Shown piece by piece: positions 58,653 to 64,000 of a stretch of DNA of 64,000 bases (positions are counted from its first letter, which is position 1; every line of letters begins with the position of its first letter). A model generated the notes under the pieces. It was not told the DNA's origin. It did not search any database and worked only from the letters and a program-made list of their open reading frames with translations. The stretch is from Corynebacterium dentalis. Lineage in GTDB: Bacteria; Actinomycetota; Actinomycetes; Mycobacteriales; Mycobacteriaceae. The stretch is from the NCBI RefSeq assembly GCF_900232865.1, contig NZ_OCTS01000007.1, positions 124,001-188,000 of the forward strand, given 5' to 3'. Both the position numbers and the translations under genes were made by a program.

Positions 58653-59696
58653 CTAGGTCACAACCGTGGAGGGATCCTCGTGCGACTGTGGGGAGGTGGC
58701 GGCAACGCCCTTCTTGGCGTCGATCCTGCGCATCAGGAATGCGAACAACGCACCTGAAATGTTGTGCCACACCGCAGCCACCGCACCGGGGATGGCTGCC
58801 TCAGCGGACCAGTACTTGCCGGACATACCGGAAGCCAGGCCGGCGGACTGGGTGGCGACCTCGATGGATGTAGTGCGCGCGACCGGCACGCTGAAGCCGA
58901 AGACCTTAGCGGCGCCGTAGCCGAACGCGTAGCCCAAGAGGTTGTGGATGATCACGGCCGCGATGATGATCAGGCCGATGGACAGCAACGTTTCGGAAGA
59001 TTTGGCGACGGCAGGGAACACCACTCCGCCGATGGCCAAGATGGACAGCCACGGGAGGATCGGCAGGATAAGGGAGACGAAGCGGTCGAAGATGACACGG
59101 ATGACTAGGCCGCCGATCACCGGCAACAGCACGGTTTGGACGAGTGACCAGGCCATGGAGGTTCCGTTGACGGGAGTCTCCTCGCCGGCGAGCAGCAGCA
59201 TGATGATGGGCGTGACCAGGGGAGAAAGCAGGGTGGAGACGCTGGTCATGGTCACGGAGAGGGCGACGTCGCCACGGGCGAGATAAGCCACGACGTTGGA
59301 GGTAGTGCCACCGGGGACGGATCCGAGCATCAACAGGCCGATAGCCAGCATCGGGTTGAGACCCAGCAACTTGGCCACCAACACGGCGCCGAGAGGCATG
59401 ATCACGAACTGGGCGATGACACCCACCAGGATGGGGAGTGGACGGCGGATCACCAGGGCGAAGTCTGGGAGGGTCAAGGTGAGGCCCATGCACAACATGA
59501 TGATGGCGATCATCACGGAGATGTGTTGCGCCAAGGGGAGGAAGGGGCTCGGCATGAATAGGGCGAGGATGGCGCCTAGGAGAATGAAGGCGGGGAACGC
59601 GAAGACGGCGATGCGGGCGGAGCGCTCTTCTCGTGCGGAGGCCGAAGGTGGCTGTGGAGCAGAGGATCCGGGAGAGCTATTTGCGTGAAACGTCAT
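58653..59696 (-). CDS. Bile acid:sodium symporter family (BASS) transporter
   Basis: 347 residues from ATG 59696 with AAGGTGAT upstream. Ten-helix BASS fold: LIGAILALF-like start, MCMGLTLTLPDFALV with the conserved TLP, LLMLGSVPGGTTSNVVAYLARGDVALS, cited by GSVPGGTTSNVVAYLARG, and the second Na+ site EVATQSAGLASG. Substrate not predictable; plant and bacterial relatives take pyruvate or pantoate-like acids. Confidence 0.9.
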   Translation of the reverse strand: MTFHANSSPGSSAPQPPSASAREERSARIAVFAFPAFILLGAILALFMPSPFLPLAQHISVMIAIIMLCMGLTLTLPDFALVIRRPLPILVGVIAQFVIMPLGAVLVAKLLGLNPMLAIGLLMLGSVPGGTTSNVVAYLARGDVALSVTMTSVSTLLSPLVTPIIMLLLAGEETPVNGTSMAWSLVQTVLLPVIGGLVIRVIFDRFVSLILPILPWLSILAIGGVVFPAVAKSSETLLSIGLIIIAAVIIHNLLGYAFGYGAAKVFGFSVPVARTTSIEVATQSAGLASGMSGKYWSAEAAIPGAVAAVWHNISGALFAFLMRRIDAKKGVAATSPQSHEDPSTVVT

Positions 59697-59894
59697 GTAA
59701 ATCACCTTATGGGATAGGGATCCTAAAGAATGAAATTTGGGGGAATGGAGCGGAGGACAAGGGGAGAAGAAAAGGGGGAGTGGAAGTTTTCACTAGGCTG
59801 GGGCGAAGAGCTTTAGAAGTAGCTGCTCGACATAGCGCGTTCGAGGCGCCAGCGGCAGCGGTCCGATTGCGGGAAAAGAGCGAAGGAGAGGGAC

Positions 59895-60497
59895 ATGCCA
59901 ACCACCTGGTTCACCAGCGACCTGCACTTGGGGCACCCTTTCGTCGCTGAACTGCGAGGTTTTGATGACGTAGAAGAGCACGACCGCGTGATCTTGAACA
60001 ACCTCCGCGATAGTGTGCGGCCGGGCGACACTCTGTGGGTACTCGGGGATATTTCGAGTGGCTGGAGGCCGCAGGAAGAACGTGCGCTTGAGCTGCTGGA
60101 TGATCTGCTCACTCCTTTGCGCCAGGCGAGCGAACCTCTGCACGTGCACTTGATCAGTGGCAACCATGACTCGTGCCACTCGTTGCACGAGATGGCCTAT
60201 GAACGCCAAGCGCGATTTCTTGAAGTATTTGATTCGGTGCAAGATCAGCAGATCATGCGCTGGCAGGAACAAAACGTGTGGTTGAGCCACTTTCCTCGGC
60301 CTGGCTTTGAACATGAAGGCATGGCCTCCCGTTTCGACGAGCTGCGCCTGACTGTTCCGTACTTGGTGCATGGTCACCTGCATTCCTCCACACCAGTAAC
60401 TGCGCCAGGGCAGGTGGACGTGGGAGTGGAAGCCTGGGGGCTGAGCCCCGTCAGCCAGCACATAGTGGAACAAACTTTGTTCGAGAGCGCCCGATAA
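59895..60497 (+). CDS. Metallophosphoesterase
   Basis: 200 residues. TSDLHLGHP (DxH), LWVLGDISSG (GDxx), LISGNHD (GNHD) and YLVHGHLHS (GHxH) are the four calcineurin-type metal motifs. Substrate unknown, cytoplasmic. It lies 198 bases from the divergent BASS gene and 79 before the serine hydrolase. Confidence 0.92.
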   Translation: MPTTWFTSDLHLGHPFVAELRGFDDVEEHDRVILNNLRDSVRPGDTLWVLGDISSGWRPQEERALELLDDLLTPLRQASEPLHVHLISGNHDSCHSLHEMAYERQARFLEVFDSVQDQQIMRWQEQNVWLSHFPRPGFEHEGMASRFDELRLTVPYLVHGHLHSSTPVTAPGQVDVGVEAWGLSPVSQHIVEQTLFESAR

Positions 60498-60576
60498 AGT
60501 TCCTAGAACCTGTCCGTTGGTTTAAGATTCCTTGGGAATAATCGAAATAAACTTTCATGAACCAAGGAACACTGAC

Positions 60577-61509
60577 GTGCACAAGAGCAGCTCAGCCTTT
60601 TCCATTCGGCGCGTGACGCGCTGGGTGACCAGCGTAGCGATCGCAATGGCGGTCACGGTCGGAGTTGCTGACCCGGCAGCAGGAGCACAAAACGCTCTTC
60701 CACAGTTGCCTGCTTTGCCCGCGCTTCCTGGTTTCGATCCCGCTCAGGCTTTGCCACCAGCGCCAGCTGTGCCGAGCTCATCTGATGTGCTGGGCAACGT
60801 GCCCGTTCCACAACTGCCTGCCGTTCCCGGGATCACCGATAACCCAGCTTTCCCGGATCCTTTGGGTTCCATCGATAACGGCCAGGCCGCCCCGCAGGGC
60901 GACGTGATGCTGACCAACGTGCCTGCTCGCACCTCGATGGCGGTGATCATGCCAGGCCGCGTGTTACAAACCCCGAACGCAAACGAGGCTCGTCCAGGGT
61001 TGTCTATCGTCAAGCTGTACTTGGCAGATTATGCCCTGCGCAAGGGTGACGGCTCGGACCGCGATACGTACTTGGCAAAACGCATGATCCGTTTCTCTGA
61101 CGATAATGCAGCAAAGATTATCGACCGCAAGTACCCGCAGGCTATCAACTCCGTGGCCAGGGAATTTGGCCTGGGTAACACGTGGCGGGGCTCCCACTGG
61201 GGACTGTCCTACACCTCCGCCATGGATACCGCTCGATACCTAAACAAGGTGCGCCTGTCACGCCCTAATTCCCTGATTCTGAACTGGATGCGCCAGGCTT
61301 CGCCGGTAGCTGCCGATGGCACCCAGCAGAACTGGGGAACGTCGACGCTCCGCGGTGTCACCGGCACCAAGTGGGGCTGGTCGGATTACGGTGAGCCGAC
61401 GGTCGCCTCGGCGTCGATCTCACCAACCTACACCGCCGCAGCGTTCACGTTCGGTGGACCGGGCACGCAGAACGTGGATGTTCGCAGCGCAAACGCGTAC
61501 ATTCACTAG
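60577..61509 (+). CDS. Exported serine hydrolase (beta-lactamase-like fold)
   Basis: 310 residues from GTG 60577 with AAGGA 11 bases upstream. A signal peptide (RRVTRWVTSVAIAMAVTVGVADPAAGA) is cut probably after AAGA. A Pro/Leu-rich spacer of 60 residues follows, then the domain with SIVK (SxxK, near 142), SDDN near 172 and TGTKWGW near 262, analogues of the SDN and KTG motifs of penicillin-recognising enzymes. SxxK to SDDN is only about 30 residues, shorter than in class A lactamases. Part of a three-gene unit. Confidence 0.8.
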   Translation: MHKSSSAFSIRRVTRWVTSVAIAMAVTVGVADPAAGAQNALPQLPALPALPGFDPAQALPPAPAVPSSSDVLGNVPVPQLPAVPGITDNPAFPDPLGSIDNGQAAPQGDVMLTNVPARTSMAVIMPGRVLQTPNANEARPGLSIVKLYLADYALRKGDGSDRDTYLAKRMIRFSDDNAAKIIDRKYPQAINSVAREFGLGNTWRGSHWGLSYTSAMDTARYLNKVRLSRPNSLILNWMRQASPVAADGTQQNWGTSTLRGVTGTKWGWSDYGEPTVASASISPTYTAAAFTFGGPGTQNVDVRSANAYIH

Positions 61510-61511
61510 AC

Positions 61512-62294
61512 ATGACGGATAAGCACACGGGCGGAAACCCCGACGAATGGGAGACTCGCCACTCGGAGTTCGACAACCCCGACGATCAGCCCACCCAGAT
61601 GTTTGATCGTGTCCAGCCGCCCGCCGATTCTCCGCGTGACGGCCACCGCGATGATGCGCGCGAGCAGCCTGCCGATCCGAACGGACCCAAGCCACCGGAG
61701 TATCACCGCGCTGAGGAATTCCAGCGACCAGATCCGGGCTACCGTGGCGCGCCGGGCGGCTATCCACCGCAGGGAGGCTACCCACCGCAGGGCCGCAATG
61801 GATATCCAGCGGGCGCGCACAACCCAGGTGGCTACGCGCCGGCCGGAAACAACTACCCGCCAGCTGGTGGTCCCTACCGCAACGATGGCCCCGGTTACGC
61901 CCCTCAGCCGAATCCCCGCGCTCGCGACTACCAGCCCGCCGAGCAGCGACGCTCGGGCAACAGCGGGCGCATTGCCGCTTGGGTTCTGGGCATCGGCATC
62001 TTGTTGTTAGCGCTGTTTATGGCTGGATACATCCTGCTCAGTGGAGATGATTCCTCATCCGAGGATCGCTCGTCCACCACGCGCAGCACTGCTGAAAACA
62101 CCACGACCACCACGGAAAGCACGCAGGCGCCGACCACCGAGAGCACCCCGGAAACCAGCAGCAACCCGTTGCCATCGTTGCCGGAAGTCCCAACCTTGCC
62201 CACCTTTGAGGCTCCCACCATCCAGCCACCGAACCCGGAAGAGCTGCCGAGCTTGCCGGAATTGAACCTGCCAACTGAACTATTGGAACAGTAA
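61512..62294 (+). CDS. Pro-rich single-pass membrane protein
   Basis: 260 residues; start two bases after the previous stop. The N-terminal 155 residues are acidic and then rich in Gly/Tyr/Pro/Gln with GGYPPQGGYPPQG repeats. One membrane helix (IAAWVLGIGILLLALFMAGYILL) follows, with Ser/Thr and Pro-rich extracellular repeats (TTTTTESTQ, LPSLPEVPTLPTF). The Thr in DDQPTQMF looks like an FHA-type phosphothreonine site. No enzyme domain; function unknown. Confidence 0.75.
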   Translation: MTDKHTGGNPDEWETRHSEFDNPDDQPTQMFDRVQPPADSPRDGHRDDAREQPADPNGPKPPEYHRAEEFQRPDPGYRGAPGGYPPQGGYPPQGRNGYPAGAHNPGGYAPAGNNYPPAGGPYRNDGPGYAPQPNPRARDYQPAEQRRSGNSGRIAAWVLGIGILLLALFMAGYILLSGDDSSSEDRSSTTRSTAENTTTTTESTQAPTTESTPETSSNPLPSLPEVPTLPTFEAPTIQPPNPEELPSLPELNLPTELLEQ

Positions 62295-64000
62295 TGAGGA
62301 ATTCTTTGCGGCAGACTCCGCGCACGGTTTCCCACGCGATCGCTCTGGAGATTCAGCGTCGTGGCGCGCGAACCTACGGCGTGGTGGGCAACGGAAACAT
62401 CTACTTGGCCAGCGAACTGCAGCGCCTGGAGTCCCCGTATACGGGCATGCGCCATGAGGCGGGAGCTATCGCCGCCGCGGATGCGCACTATCGCGCCACC
62501 GGCGATATTGCCGTGGCCACAACCACGTACGGGCCGGGTTTCACCAACGCGCTCACGCCGCTCTCCGAGGCTTTGGCCGCGCGCATTCCGTTGGTTTATG
62601 TAGCTGGTGTGGAGCCGTTTGTCGACGACACCCTGCTCCCCCGAGCTATGGACGTGGATTCCCTAGGGATCCTCAATGCGCTGAAAGTCCGGACCATCAT
62701 CGCCGGACCGACCTCGGCAGAAGCTGCCGTTTATACGGCCTTCGAGTTTGCCCGCGATGCGCGGCAGCCAGTGGTGGTAGCCGTGCCACACAACCTGGTG
62801 GACGCTCAGCTGGAGCGCGAGGCGATTGAGGACGGCGTGGCCCACGAACTACCCGTGACGACATCGCTGACGGACACCGCCGGGGCGGACGACGCGCAAC
62901 GCGCAGCGGAGTCCATTATTGAGCAGCTGCAGAATGCTGAACGGCCGTTGTTGCTGGTAGGGCGTGGAGTAGTGGAGTCCGCAACTGCCGTGGAAACCAA
63001 GCTGCTGGGCGATCGCCTGGGCGCGCTGTTCGCGACCACCGCGATGGCCCGCGGGGCTGTGGACTCCGAGTGGAGCTTGGGGATCTGTGGCGGTTTCGCT
63101 CAGCGCGGACGGCTGGAGACCTTCCGCGCGGCTGATGTGGTGCTGGTGCTGGGCGCCAGCATGAACTTGCTGCAGATGCGCAAGGGCACGATTTTTAACT
63201 CTGAAGCCAAGATTTTGCGCGTGGACTGGGACCCTACTCCAAAAACCAGCGCGCTTCGCGCACCGTTCATCCAGGTCGATCAGCTGCACCGTGTTCCTTT
63301 GGAACAGCTGCTGCCGGTGATACTGCAGGAACTGGGAGACGCGGATTCGGCAGGGGTGACGCGGGATAAAAAGACCTGGCGCGAGACCATTGGCCAGATC
63401 CCGGATGCCGAGGACGAGGCTCTGGACCCGGGTTGCTTCGCCGAGCGCGGCGAGGACGGAAAGCTGGATCCCCGGCACGTTTTGCGTCGGCTAGATACAT
63501 TGTTGCCGCAGGAAAGAAGCGTGGTCACAGACGGTGGCCACTTCCTGGGATGGGTGGGCAAGTACCTGAGCTGCCCCGATCCGCAGGCTACCGTGTTGGT
63601 GGGTGGGGCGATCATGACCATCGGATTGGGACTGTCTTCGGCCACGGGCGTGGCCACGGCGCGTCCGGATCGCTTCACCGCCCTGATCAGCGGCGATGGG
63701 GGCACGCAGATGGCGATGGCCGATCTGGGGCCGTTCCTCAACGCTGCCTCTCAGGGTGCAGGCGGTGCGCTGTTCGTGATGAACGACGCAGCCTACGGCG
63801 CGGAAGTACACCAGTATGTGCCGAAGGGCCTGGAGGAGCAGCCGATGCTGCTGGACGAGGTCAATTTCGCGGAGATTGGGCGAGCGTTTGGTGTGCCCGG
63901 CCTGCGCGTGAGCGTGCCGGAGCAGCTAGCCGATGGGGGAGAGCTGGCACAGTTCCTGGCGGATCACCGTGGCAGCGCATGCATCGTGGACCTGGTGATT
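62294..64000 (+). CDS. ThDP-dependent enzyme, acetolactate-synthase-like, 3'-truncated
   Basis: At least 569 codons from ATG 62294, overlapping the previous stop by one base (TAATG), and running off the window. Pyr domain with MRHEAGAIAAADAHYRATG, i.e. the catalytic Glu and Ala-rich helix; central domain RPLLLVGRGVVES; PP domain DGGHFLGWVGKYLS, ISGDGGTQMAMADLGPF and MNDAAYGAEVHQY (ThDP/Mg site, Asn-Asp). Which 2-keto acid or aldehyde it handles is not clear: it lacks obvious FAD motifs and is not the biosynthetic IlvB type. It may act with the two genes upstream. Confidence 0.85.
   Translation, partial: MRNSLRQTPRTVSHAIALEIQRRGARTYGVVGNGNIYLASELQRLESPYTGMRHEAGAIAAADAHYRATGDIAVATTTYGPGFTNALTPLSEALAARIPLVYVAGVEPFVDDTLLPRAMDVDSLGILNALKVRTIIAGPTSAEAAVYTAFEFARDARQPVVVAVPHNLVDAQLEREAIEDGVAHELPVTTSLTDTAGADDAQRAAESIIEQLQNAERPLLLVGRGVVESATAVETKLLGDRLGALFATTAMARGAVDSEWSLGICGGFAQRGRLETFRAADVVLVLGASMNLLQMRKGTIFNSEAKILRVDWDPTPKTSALRAPFIQVDQLHRVPLEQLLPVILQELGDADSAGVTRDKKTWRETIGQIPDAEDEALDPGCFAERGEDGKLDPRHVLRRLDTLLPQERSVVTDGGHFLGWVGKYLSCPDPQATVLVGGAIMTIGLGLSSATGVATARPDRFTALISGDGGTQMAMADLGPFLNAASQGAGGALFVMNDAAYGAEVHQYVPKGLEEQPMLLDEVNFAEIGRAFGVPGLRVSVPEQLADGGELAQFLADHRGSACIVDLVI

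Overview
The window is a stretch of chromosome from a mycolic-acid-containing actinomycete, almost certainly a Corynebacterium. The GC content is moderately high, GTG starts are common, and the gene order is the conserved corynebacterial/mycobacterial core block: cmrA-orn, ssb2-ettA, glbO, pepN, rpiB, tig-clpP1-clpP2-clpX, valS-folC-DUF4233-ndk, rne-rplU-rpmA-obgE, proB-proA, nadD-rsfS-gpgP-degV, comEA-comEC-holA, rpsT and lepA. The mycolate reductase CmrA and a pyruvate:quinone oxidoreductase of the C. glutamicum Pqo type narrow it to corynebacteria. The species is not resolved.

Layout. 1-4.2 kb: the end of an L,D-transpeptidase, a flavin reductase, tRNA-His, the cmrA-orn pair, an HxlR regulator and tRNA-Arg. 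4.3-11.9 kb: a CopD-CtaG copper/oxidase-assembly fusion, a second SSB, EttA, a thioesterase, a conserved hypothetical, a TSUP exporter and truncated globin GlbO. 11.9-18.6 kb: aminopeptidase N, a DsbA-like nitroreductase homologue, RpiB, a small AlpA-like protein, Pqo, tRNA-Gly and tRNA-Pro. 19-26.8 kb: the protein quality-control block (trigger factor, ClpP1, ClpP2, ClpX), a TetR-like regulator, malate dehydrogenase and an HSL-type esterase. 26.8-42.4 kb: ValS, FolC, a small membrane protein, Ndk, RNase E/G, L21, L27, Obg, ProB and ProA. 42.4-54 kb: a YwiC-like membrane protein, a Tat-exported intradiol-dioxygenase-like lipoprotein, NadD-RsfS-GpgP-DegV, ComEA-ComEC-HolA, an ADP-ribosylglycohydrolase, S20 and a PemK-like protein. 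54-64 kb: LepA, several accessory transporters and enzymes, and a tight three-gene cluster (exported serine hydrolase, Pro-rich membrane protein, ThDP enzyme) running off the end.

Most genes serve translation, proteostasis, RNA turnover, cofactor or amino-acid synthesis and redox metabolism. I see no prophage, insertion sequence, CRISPR array or rRNA. The most unusual signal is at DNA level. A short motif with core TGGCGTCG, often preceded by GAGNW and followed by an A-rich run, occurs 20 times by my reading. It lies on both strands, in several reading frames and in intergenic DNA. One pair of copies, in two unrelated genes, is identical over 21 bp. The window also carries comEA-comEC, so an uptake-signal role is one testable idea among several.
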